From Sphingomonas brevis (lineage in GTDB: Bacteria > Pseudomonadota > Alphaproteobacteria > Sphingomonadales > Sphingomonadaceae): a DNA stretch of 64,000 nucleotides. Positions 6,680 to 15,307 of this stretch are shown here, in pieces. The DNA lies in the NCBI RefSeq assembly GCF_023516505.1, contig NZ_JAMGBB010000001.1, positions 2,081,001 through 2,145,000 on the forward strand, read 5' to 3'. Numbering within the stretch: the stretch's first letter is position 1; each line of letters starts with the position of its first letter. The notes under the pieces were generated by a model. That model ran no database searches. It was not told the DNA's origin and worked only from the letters and a program-made list of their open reading frames with translations. Both the position numbers and the translations under genes were made by a program.

Positions 6680-7663
6680 TTAAGGTTCAACCTGACCAAG
6701 GGTGATGGTCAGCTCGTCGCCGCCCTTGGGAACATCGATCTCGGCGCTGTTGAAGCTGGCGCTGCTGCGCGGCGCGAGCACTCTCGCCGGCGGCGCGATG
6801 GTCCAGCGGTGAACCACTGCCTTGCTTTGCTTGTCCCGCAGCTCGGCATGGATCGGCGGCACATTCTGTTCCTGGTCGGTCGGATTGATCACCCGGCCGC
6901 TGATCGCGATCAGCTCGTTGCCGCTTTCCAGCGGCTGGCGGTCGTTGGTCGTGATCATCAGCTGCAACGGAGTCGCGCCGGCCTGGGCGATCCCCGCGCG
7001 CTGCTTCCACTCTGGGGGCGCCAGGAACCAGAAGGCAGCGGCTGCCACCGCGATCAGTGCAAGCAAGCCAAGGATCAGCGGCCAGCGCCGCCGCGGGCGT
7101 TCTTCGTCCTCGATCGGCGCATAGCCGACGAATTCTTCGTCGGCGGTAGCAGCGGGCGCTTCCACGACGGCCGGCGCCTGCGCCTCAGCCGGGAGCGGCG
7201 GATCCTCGGCGAGCGCTGGCGCCTCGTCAGTCACAGCCTGTGTTTCCGATCCGGGATCGAACTCGGCGGCAGGCTCGCTCCTCCGCCACTCGTCGGCGAC
7301 GGCCGGTGCCTCTTCCATCGATACTTCGTCGGCTGGTGGCGGCTCGATCGGCCCTTCCGCAGATGGCAGCGCCCAATCACTGCCATATGTTTCCACTACT
7401 TCCGGCTGGGGCTCCCCGGCGATCAGGCCTTCCTCGACCGCTTCGGGCGGCGCCTCCGCGAAGGGCTGCTCGACAATTTCCGGGGCCGGTTCGGGCGGTC
7501 CGGCAAAATCTACCGCGACGGACTCGGCCGCGACAACCATTCCTTCCGGATCCTGATGCCAGCTATGCTTGCACGAGGCGCAGCGCACCTGGCGTCCGCC
7601 TGGTGGTATGGCGTCGTCCTTCACGACATATTTGGTGTCGCAGGCGGGACAGGTCAGGATCAT
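6680..7663 (-). CDS. MJ0042-type zinc-ribbon and DUF3426 membrane protein
   Basis: A 327-residue protein. The N-terminus is a zinc ribbon of the MJ0042 type with CPAC (Cys5, Cys8) and CASC (Cys29, Cys32). A long Glu/Ala/Pro-rich linker (about residues 40-200) precedes a single membrane segment (core LILGLLALIAVAAAAFWFL, about 208-228). The extracytoplasmic C-terminus (IAISGRVINPTDQEQNVP, ending LTITLGQVEP) matches DUF3426. The start at 7663 places the zinc ribbon at the N-terminus; a longer frame to 7726 adds non-conserved residues. It is divergent from ftsEX and shares a 110-bp promoter region with it. Function is unknown; a link to envelope or division is suggested only by position. Confidence 0.85.
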   Translation of the reverse strand: MILTCPACDTKYVVKDDAIPPGGRQVRCASCKHSWHQDPEGMVVAAESVAVDFAGPPEPAPEIVEQPFAEAPPEAVEEGLIAGEPQPEVVETYGSDWALPSAEGPIEPPPADEVSMEEAPAVADEWRRSEPAAEFDPGSETQAVTDEAPALAEDPPLPAEAQAPAVVEAPAATADEEFVGYAPIEDEERPRRRWPLILGLLALIAVAAAAFWFLAPPEWKQRAGIAQAGATPLQLMITTNDRQPLESGNELIAISGRVINPTDQEQNVPPIHAELRDKQSKAVVHRWTIAPPARVLAPRSSASFNSAEIDVPKGGDELTITLGQVEP

Positions 7664-7773
7664 CTGCGCGGGGGGCCTTCCGAAAGCAGTTAACCGAGTT
7701 AAGCAGCATTGCTCGTGGCTTTGCAAGGCGGGGCGCGCCGTGCCAAACCATCGGCGGGGAAAGGAAGTGGCGC

Positions 7774-8481
7774 TTGCCGGGGACGATCGTCGAATTTGAC
7801 CGGGTGGGATTGCGCTACGGCACGGGCGCGGAAGTGCTGCGCGATCTCGATTTCCGACTTAACGAGGGCGGGTTCTATTTTCTCACCGGGCCGTCCGGCG
7901 CCGGCAAGACCTCTCTCCTGAAGCTGCTCTACCTTGCCCAGCGACCGACGCGTGGGCGGATGGCGTTATTCGGCGACCAGCTCGATCATGCGCCTCGCGA
8001 CTCCCTGCCCGGCTATCGCCGCCGGATCGGCGTGGTGTTCCAGGACTTCCGGCTGATCCGGCATCTGTCAGCGTTCGACAATGTCGCCCTGCCTCTGAGG
8101 ATCGCCGGCCACGGCGACGCCGAGGTCGAAGGCCCCGTCCGAGAAATGCTGGCCTGGGTCGGACTGGCCGACCGAGCCAGCGCCCGGCCCCCGACGCTTT
8201 CGGGCGGCGAACAGCAGCGGGTCGCGATCGCCCGGGCGGTCATTGCCCGCCCCGAACTGATTATCGCCGACGAGCCGACCGGCAACGTCGATGCGGCGAT
8301 GGCGACACGCATCCTTCACCTGCTGACCGCGATGAACCGGCTTGGAACCACCGTTATCGTCGCCACCCATGATGTCGGCCTGATCGCGGCGACTCCGGGC
8401 GCCCAGCTGATCCGCCTCGAGAATGGCTTGTTGGTCGATCCGACCGGCCTGCTCAAGCATCCGCCGGGCCGCGCGCAATGA
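7774..8481 (+). CDS. ftsE: Cell division ATP-binding protein FtsE (TTG start)
   Basis: Cytoplasmic ATPase of the FtsEX complex, which couples septal-ring activity to periplasmic peptidoglycan hydrolases. The 235-residue product has Walker [10 protein letters not shown] (about 36-44), ABC signature [14 protein letters not shown] and Walker [11 protein letters not shown]. No in-frame ATG lies near the domain start. A TTG at 7774 preceded by AAGGAAG at 7-8 nt is the best start; an upstream open frame to 7240 runs antisense to the zinc-ribbon gene and is not believed. It overlaps ftsX by 4 nt (ATGA), so the two are translationally coupled. Confidence 0.92.
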   Translation: MPGTIVEFDRVGLRYGTGAEVLRDLDFRLNEGGFYFLTGPSGAGKTSLLKLLYLAQRPTRGRMALFGDQLDHAPRDSLPGYRRRIGVVFQDFRLIRHLSAFDNVALPLRIAGHGDAEVEGPVREMLAWVGLADRASARPPTLSGGEQQRVAIARAVIARPELIIADEPTGNVDAAMATRILHLLTAMNRLGTTVIVATHDVGLIAATPGAQLIRLENGLLVDPTGLLKHPPGRAQ

Positions 8482-9344
8482 GCCAATTGACCATCTCCGA
8501 CGCCGAACAGCGGCTGATCCCGTCGAGCGGCATTCGCGGCCCAGTGCCCTTGCTGATCGCCATCATGAGCTTCGTTATGGTGGTGGTCGCCGCCGCGGGA
8601 CTTGCACTGGCCAACACCGGATCGGTCGTCCGGGCCGGAGTAGAACATCGCTATTCGATTCAGATCTCCGACGGCGCCGCCAGGGCCCCGGCGGCGATCG
8701 CCGCTGCCCGGGCCAGTCCAGGCGTTTCCCGTGTCCAGCAAGTCGATCCGGCCGACCTTCGCCGAACGCTCGAGCGTTGGCTCGGGCCGGCGTCGAAAGA
8801 GGCGGACCTGCCGCTCCCGGCGATCATCGACGTCGATCTTAAACCTGGAGCGAAACCCGCGGCCGTTGCAAGGGCAGTCCAGAAAGCGGTGCCATCGGCG
8901 CGCTTGATTGCCCACCAGGCCAGTCTCGCGCCCTTGCTCAAGGCACTGCGCGGGCTGACTTTGCTGGCGCTAGGGCTGGTGCTGATGATCGCTCTGGCAA
9001 GCGCGGCCGCGGTCGTGCTGGCGGCGAGAGGCGCGCTCGACACGCATCGCGGAACGATCGAGGTGATGCACGGGATCGGCGCTACCGATGACCAGGTGGC
9101 GCGGCTGTTCGTGCGGCAGATCGGGATCGACGCCTTGCTTGGCGGAATCATCGGCGGGGCGGTGGCCGGCCTGAGCGTCGCCGCAATCATTGGCGGCGCG
9201 GGCCAGGCAACCATGCTTGCGGGCGCGTCCCCGCTGAGCTGGCAGGATGCCCTTTGGCTGGTGACCTTGCCGATCGCCATTGCCCTGCTGGCAACCCTAG
9301 TTGCCAGGTCGGCCTTGCTCAGGGCATTGCGCGAGCGTCTATGA
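8478..9344 (+). CDS. ftsX: Cell division protein FtsX
   Basis: Membrane partner of FtsE, 288 residues. It has the FtsX topology: a cytoplasmic N-terminus, a first membrane segment at about 22-48 (LLIAIMSFVMVVVAAAGLAL), a periplasmic domain, and three C-terminal membrane segments at about 160-180, 215-240 and 255-280. The start ATG overlaps the ftsE stop, and its own stop overlaps the next gene by 4 nt, indicating a tight ftsE-ftsX-ydcF operon. Sequence conservation of FtsX is low, so assignment rests on topology and linkage. Confidence 0.9.
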   Translation: MSQLTISDAEQRLIPSSGIRGPVPLLIAIMSFVMVVVAAAGLALANTGSVVRAGVEHRYSIQISDGAARAPAAIAAARASPGVSRVQQVDPADLRRTLERWLGPASKEADLPLPAIIDVDLKPGAKPAAVARAVQKAVPSARLIAHQASLAPLLKALRGLTLLALGLVLMIALASAAAVVLAARGALDTHRGTIEVMHGIGATDDQVARLFVRQIGIDALLGGIIGGAVAGLSVAAIIGGAGQATMLAGASPLSWQDALWLVTLPIAIALLATLVARSALLRALRERL

Positions 9345-9877
9345 TCGCCCGCGCCCTTGCATTCCTCGCTATTCTTTACGTCCTCGGGTTCGCGCTTTTC
9401 GCCGTGACGCTGGGCGATCCGGCACCGGCCGATTCGCCCAATGTCGACGCGATCGTCGCCATCACCGGCGGCAAGGGCCGGATCGAACATGGCGCGAAGC
9501 TACTGGCGGAAGGCAAGGGCAGGCGGCTACTCATTGCCGGTGCCGATCCCTCGGTCAGGAAGGTCGATCTGGTCGCCCGGCTGCATGCACCGGGAAAGCT
9601 GTTCGACTGCTGTGTCGACCTCGGGTCGGAATCGGTCGACACCCGTTCCAATGCGGAGGAAGCCAAGCGCTGGATCGAGCGGCATCATTACAAGAGCATC
9701 CGCCTGGTCACCAGCGACTGGCACATGCGGCGGGCCCGCTATGAGTTCAACCGGCAGATCGACCGCAACGTGAAGATCATTCCCGACGCGGTCCGGACCG
9801 AGCCCAACTTCGGCACCTTGTTCGCCGAGTATAATAAATATGTGCTGCGCCGCCTGAGCGTCTGGCTCGATATCTAG
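9341..9877 (+). CDS. YdcF-like DUF218 protein
   Basis: A 178-residue protein with an N-terminal hydrophobic anchor (ARALAFLAILYVLGFALFAV) and a DUF218 domain: AIVAITGGKGRIEHGAKLL, then ESVDTRSNAEEAKRW and LVTSDWHMRRARYEF, the conserved family blocks. DUF218 proteins include SanA and YdcF and are associated with envelope integrity, but the reaction is not established. The start at 9341 overlaps the ftsX stop (ATGA); a longer frame to 9254 lies inside ftsX and is rejected. It is followed after 12 nt by an acyltransferase gene. Confidence 0.85.
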   Translation: MIARALAFLAILYVLGFALFAVTLGDPAPADSPNVDAIVAITGGKGRIEHGAKLLAEGKGRRLLIAGADPSVRKVDLVARLHAPGKLFDCCVDLGSESVDTRSNAEEAKRWIERHHYKSIRLVTSDWHMRRARYEFNRQIDRNVKIIPDAVRTEPNFGTLFAEYNKYVLRRLSVWLDI

Positions 9878-9889
9878 GTCTGGACCCAC

Positions 9890-10570
9890 ATGTCTGCCAT
9901 TCGCTCGCTGCTATTCTTCCTGCTCTTTTACCCCGGCACCTTGATCTATGTGCTGACGGTTATCCTGGTCTCGCCGTTCGGGACCCCTCCGGTCAGGAAG
10001 GTGGTCCACGGCTGGTCCGACTTTCACCACTGGCTGGTTCGCCATGTCCTCGGCATCCGGTTCGAATGGGACGGAGAGATTCCCGGAGGCCCCTTCCTTA
10101 TCGCGGTCAAGCATCAGGCGATGGTCGAAACGGTCGAGGCGCTGCGCTTTGCCCGGACCCCGGTAGTGGTGATGAAGCGGGAGCTGACCACCATGCCCTT
10201 GTTCGGCTGGGTGACACTTCGTTACGGATCGATCGGGGTCCATCGCGAAGCCGGGGCGCAGGCGCTCAGGGAGATGATGGCCAAAGGCAAGGAGGCGGTT
10301 TCGGAAGGCCGGCCGGTGGTAATTTTTCCCGAAGGAACGCGGGTACCGGTCGGCGAATCGCCGCCGCTTCGCCCCGGGTTTGCGGGCCTTTATCGAGCGC
10401 TCGGCCTGCCGGTCGTGCCGGTGGCGCATGACAGCGGGAAGCTATGGCCGCGCGGCCTCGTCAAGCAGCCAGGCACCATCCACTTCAAAGTGGGCGAGAC
10501 GATCCCGCCGGGCCTCAAGCGCGATGACGTCGAAGCCCGAGTTCATCAGGCAATCAACGCGCTCAACTGA
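9890..10570 (+). CDS. plsC: 1-acyl-sn-glycerol-3-phosphate acyltransferase (PlsC family)
   Basis: Inner-membrane enzyme expected to acylate lysophosphatidic acid to phosphatidic acid. The 226-residue product has an N-terminal membrane segment (LLFFLLFYPGTLIYVLTVIL), the acyltransferase motif I as HQAMVE (HX4E in place of the textbook HX4D), a VMKRELTTMPLFGW block, and motif III FPEGTRVP. The Glu-for-Asp exchange is frequent in alphaproteobacterial members, so I do not read it as inactivation. It is the last gene of the ftsEX run, followed by a palindromic repeat and convergent pheT. Confidence 0.85.
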   Translation: MSAIRSLLFFLLFYPGTLIYVLTVILVSPFGTPPVRKVVHGWSDFHHWLVRHVLGIRFEWDGEIPGGPFLIAVKHQAMVETVEALRFARTPVVVMKRELTTMPLFGWVTLRYGSIGVHREAGAQALREMMAKGKEAVSEGRPVVIFPEGTRVPVGESPPLRPGFAGLYRALGLPVVPVAHDSGKLWPRGLVKQPGTIHFKVGETIPPGLKRDDVEARVHQAINALN

Positions 10571-10575
10571 CCTTT

Positions 10576-10701
10576 GTCATCCCGGGCTTGATGTCCGGCA
10601 TGCGGCACTGTCTGGGGGACAGTACCGGTCCGGGCATGGATCCGCCTGTTCTTCAGACGGCGCCAGAATCAAGGCAGACCCGGGATCAAGTCCGGGGTGA
10701 C
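10576..10701. repeat. Intergenic palindromic repeat, family A
   Basis: Terminal arms GTCATCCCGGGCTTGATGTC at 10576 and, in reverse complement, a matching block at 10679-10701 (ending CAAGTCCGGGGTGAC). A second internal hairpin ACTGTC/GACAGT lies near 10606-10622. This type of GTCAYCCCGG...CAAG palindrome is common between genes in sphingomonads. It separates convergent plsC and pheT and may serve as their terminator. Confidence 0.7.
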
Positions 10702-10704
10702 GGC

Positions 10705-13059
10705 CTAACTCCGCAACCTCGCCCCGAGCTTCTCGGCTGCGGCAATGACCTTCTTCGACACCTCGCCGATCTCCGCATCGGTGAAGCTTTTGTCGACCGG
10801 TTGCAGCGTCACCTCGACCGCCAGGCTCAGGCCGCTCGTTCCTTCGAACCGGTCGAACAGGCGGGCGTCGGTGATCAGCGCCTTGTCGGCGCCGCGAATC
10901 GCCCGGACCAACGAGTCCGCGGCCAGACCGGCCGGAACGATGAAGGCGAAGTCGCGGCTGATCGCTTGCAGCGCCGGCGGCGCAAAGGCGACGCGCGCTC
11001 GCTCGCTGCTGCGCGCGGCCGGGATGGCGTCAAGGTAGATTTCCGCCGCGACCGTTCCCGCCGGCACTTCGAGCGCCCGTTCGATCCGCGGATGAAGCTC
11101 GCCGAACGCCGCCAGGACATTCTTGCCCAGGCTCAAGGTCGCCGACCGGCCAGGATGCCAGGTGTCGCCCGCGCCCATGCCGAGCTGCAGATTGCCGACC
11201 GGCGCCCCGGCGGCATCGAGCAGCGCCAGCACTTCGGCCTTGGCGTCGAACGCGTCGAAATCGGCGCCCTTGGCGACAAGCCAGCTTCGCGGAGCCTTGT
11301 CGCCCGCCAGCATGATGCCGACCGTCGGCCGCTCGGCATCGGCCATGTAGCGGCGCCCGACTTCGAACAGGCGGATAGAGGACGCGCCGCGATCGGCGTT
11401 GCGCCGCGCCGCCGCGGCCAGCCCGGGGATCATCGACGGCCGCATATATTTCATGTCTTCGCTGATCGGATTGGCCACCACATGGCTGGCACCGCCGAAC
11501 AAATCCGCATCATCCTTGCCAATGAAGCTCCAGTTTATCGCTTCATCGAGGCCGCGCGCCGCCGCCGCGCGCCGCACCTTGCGCTCGACCATCTGGGATC
11601 GGGTAGCGGTGGCACGAGCAACGCCTTCCGCGCGCGGCAATGGCGCCGACGGGATCCGGTCGTAACCGACGATTCGGGTCACTTCCTCGACCAGGTCGGC
11701 GGTACCGATGACATCTCGGCGCCAGCTGGGGACGAACGCCTGGTCGCCCTCGATCCGGAATCCGAGCCGCTCGAGAATCGCTTTCTGCTCGTCGACGGGA
11801 ACGTCCATTCCGCCGAGATCGCGGGTGCGGTCGGGATCGAACCTGACGCTCCGTTCCTCAAGCGGCGGCTGGCCGGCGCGGGTCACCCGGCTTGCCTCGC
11901 CGCCGCAAATCTCGAGCACATGGCCGGTCAGGATTGCCAGCCCGTCATCGAGAAAGGCCGGGTCGACGCCCCGTTCGAACCGGCTGCGAGCGTCGCTTGT
12001 CAGCTGCAGCTTCTGCCCGGTGCGGGCGATATTGTCGGGCGTGAAATAGGCGATTTCGAGCAAGGTCCCGGTGGTGACTGCGCTAACCCCCGAATGTTCG
12101 CCGCCCATGATCCCGCCGATATCGTGGACCTGGGCCTCGTCGGCGATTACCGTCATCGTGCCGTCGAGCACATATTCCTTCTCGTTGAGCGCCAGCACTT
12201 TCTCGCCGTCCGCGGCGCGGCGGGCCGATACGGCGCCCTTCAGCTCATTGAGGTCATAGGCATGGGCCGGCCGGCCAAGGTCGAGCATCACATAGTTGGT
12301 GATGTCGACCAGCGCCGAGATCGGCCGCTGTCCGGCAGCCTTCAGCCGCCGCTGCATCCACTCGGGCGAAGCGCCATTGGTGAGGCCGCGAATGGTCCGG
12401 CCGAAGAATGCGGGGCAGCCTTCGCTGTCCTCGACCCTGATCTCGACCGGATTGTCGAAGCTGCCCTCGATCGACGGCACGTCGAGCGGCTTCAGCTTGC
12501 CGAGGCCGGCCGCGGCGAGGTCGCGGGCGATTCCGCGCACGCCCATGCAATCCTGCCGGTTGGGCGTGATGGCGACGTCGAACACCGCATCGTCCAGCCC
12601 GGCATAATCGGCGAAGCTGGTCCCGACCGGCGCATCGGCTGGAAGCTCGATGATCCCGTCATGATCCTCGCCCAGTTGCAGCTCGCGCGCCGAGCACATC
12701 ATGCCGTTGCTCTCGACCCCGCGGATCGCCGCCTTCTTCAGTGTGAAATCGCTGCCCGGGACATAGGTGCCCGGACCGCCGAACACGCCGACCAGGCCGG
12801 CGCGGGCATTGGGCGCGCCACACACGACCTGCAACGGCTGGCCGCCGTCGCCGGTGTCAACCGTCAGCACCTGCAGCTTGTCGGCCTGCGGGTGACGCTC
12901 GGCGGTCAGCACGCGCGCGACCGTGAAGGGCTTCAGCGCCTCCGCCGGATTGTCGACGCCTTCGACTTCAAGCCCGATGCGCGTCAGCGTCTCCGCCACC
13001 GTCGCCGCGTCGGCACCCGTGTCGAGATGATCCTTCAGCCACGAAAGGGTGAACTTCAT
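10705..13059 (-). CDS. pheT: Phenylalanine-tRNA ligase beta subunit
   Basis: Large subunit of the alpha2-beta2 PheRS; contributes tRNA binding, editing (B3/B4) and a non-catalytic synthetase-like fold. The 784-residue length is normal for bacteria. The N-terminal EMAP-like tRNA-binding domain carries VARVLTAERHPQADKLQV. The B3/B4 region includes CPAFFGRTIRGL and WMQRRLKAAGQRPISALVD, and the C-terminus is the ferredoxin-fold anticodon-binding domain (SFTDAEIGEVSKKVI). It lies 100 nt downstream of pheS; a palindromic repeat sits between them. An antisense open frame of 864 codons covers it and is a codon-bias artefact. Confidence 0.97.
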   Translation of the reverse strand: MKFTLSWLKDHLDTGADAATVAETLTRIGLEVEGVDNPAEALKPFTVARVLTAERHPQADKLQVLTVDTGDGGQPLQVVCGAPNARAGLVGVFGGPGTYVPGSDFTLKKAAIRGVESNGMMCSARELQLGEDHDGIIELPADAPVGTSFADYAGLDDAVFDVAITPNRQDCMGVRGIARDLAAAGLGKLKPLDVPSIEGSFDNPVEIRVEDSEGCPAFFGRTIRGLTNGASPEWMQRRLKAAGQRPISALVDITNYVMLDLGRPAHAYDLNELKGAVSARRAADGEKVLALNEKEYVLDGTMTVIADEAQVHDIGGIMGGEHSGVSAVTTGTLLEIAYFTPDNIARTGQKLQLTSDARSRFERGVDPAFLDDGLAILTGHVLEICGGEASRVTRAGQPPLEERSVRFDPDRTRDLGGMDVPVDEQKAILERLGFRIEGDQAFVPSWRRDVIGTADLVEEVTRIVGYDRIPSAPLPRAEGVARATATRSQMVERKVRRAAAARGLDEAINWSFIGKDDADLFGGASHVVANPISEDMKYMRPSMIPGLAAAARRNADRGASSIRLFEVGRRYMADAERPTVGIMLAGDKAPRSWLVAKGADFDAFDAKAEVLALLDAAGAPVGNLQLGMGAGDTWHPGRSATLSLGKNVLAAFGELHPRIERALEVPAGTVAAEIYLDAIPAARSSERARVAFAPPALQAISRDFAFIVPAGLAADSLVRAIRGADKALITDARLFDRFEGTSGLSLAVEVTLQPVDKSFTDAEIGEVSKKVIAAAEKLGARLRS

Positions 13060-13068
13060 ACAATAATT

Positions 13069-13136
13069 CCGTTCGTCCCGAGCGAAGTCGAGGGACTTGG
13101 GTGCCAGCGTGTCTCGACTTCGCTCGACACGAACGG
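13069..13136. repeat. Intergenic palindromic repeat, family B
   Basis: CCGTTCGTCCCGAGCGAAGT at 13069 is mirrored by ACTTCGCTCGACACGAACGG ending at 13136, giving a long imperfect stem. The GTTCGTCC(C/T)GAGCGAAGTCGA type is widespread between genes of Sphingomonadales. It lies in the pheS-pheT spacer, so it would be transcribed in the operon mRNA. Confidence 0.7.
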
Positions 13137-13159
13137 GGTTCGGCTAGGCCTAAAGTGCG

Positions 13160-14236
13160 TCATGCGCCCACTCCCCCGCTGAGCGTCGGCACGTCGAGGA
13201 AGCGGAAGCCGTAATGCTTCATCCAGCGAAGGTCGCCGTCGAAGAAGGCGCGCAAATCATCCATTCCATATTTGAGCATCGCCAGCCGGTCGACGCCGGT
13301 GCCGAAGGCGAAGCCTTGCCATTCGTCAGGGTCGAGGCCGCAATTGGCGATGACCTTGGGATGGACCATGCCGCTGCCCAGCACTTCCATCCAGCCCTCG
13401 TTGCCGCCGACCACGCGGCGGCCCTTTTCCATCGACCAGCCGACATCGACCTCGGCCGACGGCTCGGTAAAGGGGAAGTAGCTCGGCCGCATCCGGAGCA
13501 CGACGTCGTCGCGCTCGAAGAAGGCCTTGAGAAAGGTCTCCAACGTCCATTTGAGATGGCCCAGCGTGATCTTGCGATCGATCACCAGTCCCTCAATCTG
13601 ATGGAACATCGGCGTGTGGGTCGCGTCGCTGTCGCTGCGATAGACGCGGCCTGGCGCGATCACCCGGATCGGTGGCGGGCTCGATTGCATCGTCCGGATC
13701 TGTACCGGCGAGGTGTGGGTGCGCAGCACCTTGGGGGCGCCGTCCGCGCCCCTCTCGTCCATGTAGAAAGTATCCTGCATCGCCCGCGCCGGATGCGTCT
13801 CGGGAATGTTGAGCGCGGTGAAATTGTGCCAGTCGTCCTCGATCTCCGGCCCTTCCGCGACCGAAAATCCGAGGTCGGCGAAAATCTCGGCCAGCTCGTC
13901 CATCACCTGGCTTACCGGGTGGATCGAGCCGCGCGGCGCTTCGATCGACGGCAGCGACAGGTCGAGCCGCTCGGTCGCCAGCCGCCGTTCGAGCTCGGCA
14001 TTTTCGAGCGCCGCCTTTTTCGCCGCGATTGCCTCGCTCACCGCTTCGCGTAAGCCATGGATCCGGGGCGCTTCGGCGGTGCGCGTCTCGGCATCCATCG
14101 TGCCCAGCGATTTCAACAGCTGGGTAACCTCGCCCGATTTGCCGAGCGCCGCCACTCGCACCGCGTCCAGCGCGGCAAGGTCGGCGGCGGCGGCGATCTC
14201 TTGCGCAAAGCGGGCTGCAAGCGGGTCGACGGACAT
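13160..14236 (-). CDS. pheS: Phenylalanine-tRNA ligase alpha subunit
   Basis: Catalytic subunit of PheRS, 358 residues. The N-terminal coiled-coil tRNA-binding region (about 1-90) is followed by the class II core: motif 2 around [14 protein letters not shown] and [20 protein letters not shown], and motif 3 [17 protein letters not shown] (about 310-326). All residues expected for Phe-adenylate formation appear present. First gene of the pheS-pheT operon, divergent from the DUF5996 gene; the 70-bp gap should hold both promoters. The classic attenuating leader peptide seen in enterobacteria is not evident. Confidence 0.97.
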   Translation of the reverse strand: MSVDPLAARFAQEIAAAADLAALDAVRVAALGKSGEVTQLLKSLGTMDAETRTAEAPRIHGLREAVSEAIAAKKAALENAELERRLATERLDLSLPSIEAPRGSIHPVSQVMDELAEIFADLGFSVAEGPEIEDDWHNFTALNIPETHPARAMQDTFYMDERGADGAPKVLRTHTSPVQIRTMQSSPPPIRVIAPGRVYRSDSDATHTPMFHQIEGLVIDRKITLGHLKWTLETFLKAFFERDDVVLRMRPSYFPFTEPSAEVDVGWSMEKGRRVVGGNEGWMEVLGSGMVHPKVIANCGLDPDEWQGFAFGTGVDRLAMLKYGMDDLRAFFDGDLRWMKHYGFRFLDVPTLSGGVGA

Positions 14237-14306
14237 TAACTTCCCTTGGGCAATTGCGAAGGCGCGCTTAAGCAGGGATTAGGGGGAAAGCGCAAGGAGA
14301 AGCGCC

Positions 14307-15224
14307 ATGGACAATGGCTGGCCGGCTTTGGATGCCCAACATGACGGTCCGACATTCGCGCTGCTGCACCTTGCCAGCCAGATGCTCGGCAAGATGCGCG
14401 TTGCTCATGCGCCCTGGGCCAATCATGGGTGGCATGCGACGCTTCACCCGGTCGCCGAAGGGCTGGCGATCGAACCGATCGCGGCGAACGGCCAGCACTT
14501 CGGCCTGACCCTCGACCTCTGCCGCCACGCGATCGTGCTGCACGTCGGCGATGGCGAGCGCGATTTTCTGCCGCTCGATCTCGGTAGCGTCGCCGCGGTT
14601 CACCGTTGCCTTGTCGAAATGCTCCGGGCCCATGGCCTCCCGTCCAATTTTCATGGGCGTCCCAATGAGGTGCCCGACGCCGTTCCATTCGCCGAGGATG
14701 TCGGCCCACGCGAATACCGGCCCGATTCAGCCGAGCGGCTTCACCTCGCGCTGGAACGGATAGTCCCGGTGTTCGGGCGCTTTCGTGCCGGCTTTCTCGG
14801 CAAGGCAAGTCCGGTCCATTTATACTGGGGCAGCTTCGACCTCGCCGTGACTCGCTTCTCCGGCCGGTCCGCACCCCAGCATCCCGGCGGAATCCCGGGC
14901 CTTCCCGACCGCATCACCCGCGAAGCGTACAGCCATGAGGAATCGAGCGCCGGCTTCTGGCCGGGCGGTGTCACGGCGGCCGAGCCGATCTTCTACAGTT
15001 ACGCCTATCCCGAGCCAGCGGGATTCCGCACCGCCAGGGTCGCGCCCTCATCCGCCAGCTTCGACGAAACCCTCGGCGAATATGTCCTGCCCTATGAAGC
15101 GGTACGCCGCTCCCCGGATCCCGAGGGCGAGCTGACGGCGTTTCTGCAATCGAGCTATGACGTTGCCGCCGACCTGCTCAAATGGGACCGGGCAGCTTTG
15201 GAGCGGGAGCCTGTTGCGCCATAG
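14307..15224 (+). CDS. DUF5996 family protein
   Basis: A 305-residue cytoplasmic protein without signal peptide or membrane segments. It has the layout of DUF5996 proteins: WPALDAQHDGPTFALLHL at the N-terminus, HATLHPVAEGLAI, VHLYWGSFDLAVTRFSGR in the middle (about 175-192), and FYSYAYPEPAGF with FDETLGEYVLPYEAVR toward the end. No catalytic motif is obvious and the family function is unknown. The ribosome-binding site (AAGGAGAAG) is strong. It is flanked by a palindromic repeat and a convergent regulator gene. Confidence 0.8.
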   Translation: MDNGWPALDAQHDGPTFALLHLASQMLGKMRVAHAPWANHGWHATLHPVAEGLAIEPIAANGQHFGLTLDLCRHAIVLHVGDGERDFLPLDLGSVAAVHRCLVEMLRAHGLPSNFHGRPNEVPDAVPFAEDVGPREYRPDSAERLHLALERIVPVFGRFRAGFLGKASPVHLYWGSFDLAVTRFSGRSAPQHPGGIPGLPDRITREAYSHEESSAGFWPGGVTAAEPIFYSYAYPEPAGFRTARVAPSSASFDETLGEYVLPYEAVRRSPDPEGELTAFLQSSYDVAADLLKWDRAALEREPVAP

Positions 15225-15232
15225 CCGTTGCC

Positions 15233-15298
15233 GTCATTGCGAGCGGAGCCAAGCAATCCAACCCTGGATCGCCGCGTCGCTCCGCTCCTCGCGATGCC
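15233..15298. repeat. Intergenic palindromic repeat, family C
   Basis: GTCATTGCGAGCGGAGCCAA at 15233 and a complementary GCGTCGCTCCGCTCCTCGC block ending about 15298. This GTCATTGCGAGCG-type palindrome is another recurrent intergenic element of alphaproteobacteria. It lies between the convergent DUF5996 and ScfR-like genes. Confidence 0.65.
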
Positions 15299-15307
15299 GA
15301 TGTGGTT

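Noticed and set aside
7240..7773. N-terminal extension of ftsE by 178 codons
   Set aside because: The extension is antisense to the zinc-ribbon gene and unrelated to FtsE, which normally starts close to the domain found after 7774.
9890..10570. HX4E in place of HX4D in the PlsC-like protein read as an inactivating change
   Set aside because: The Glu form is common in alphaproteobacterial members of this branch, and the other motifs are intact.
10588..13182. An 864-codon open frame on the forward strand, longer than any other in that region
   Set aside because: It is antisense to pheT, has no recognisable motif, is rich in Arg, Gly, Asp and His, and follows from GC-rich codon bias in the true gene. 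pheT has full family motifs.
10576..15298. Repeats considered as a CRISPR array
   Set aside because: The three elements differ in sequence, are single copies kilobases apart, and have no regular spacers or cas genes.
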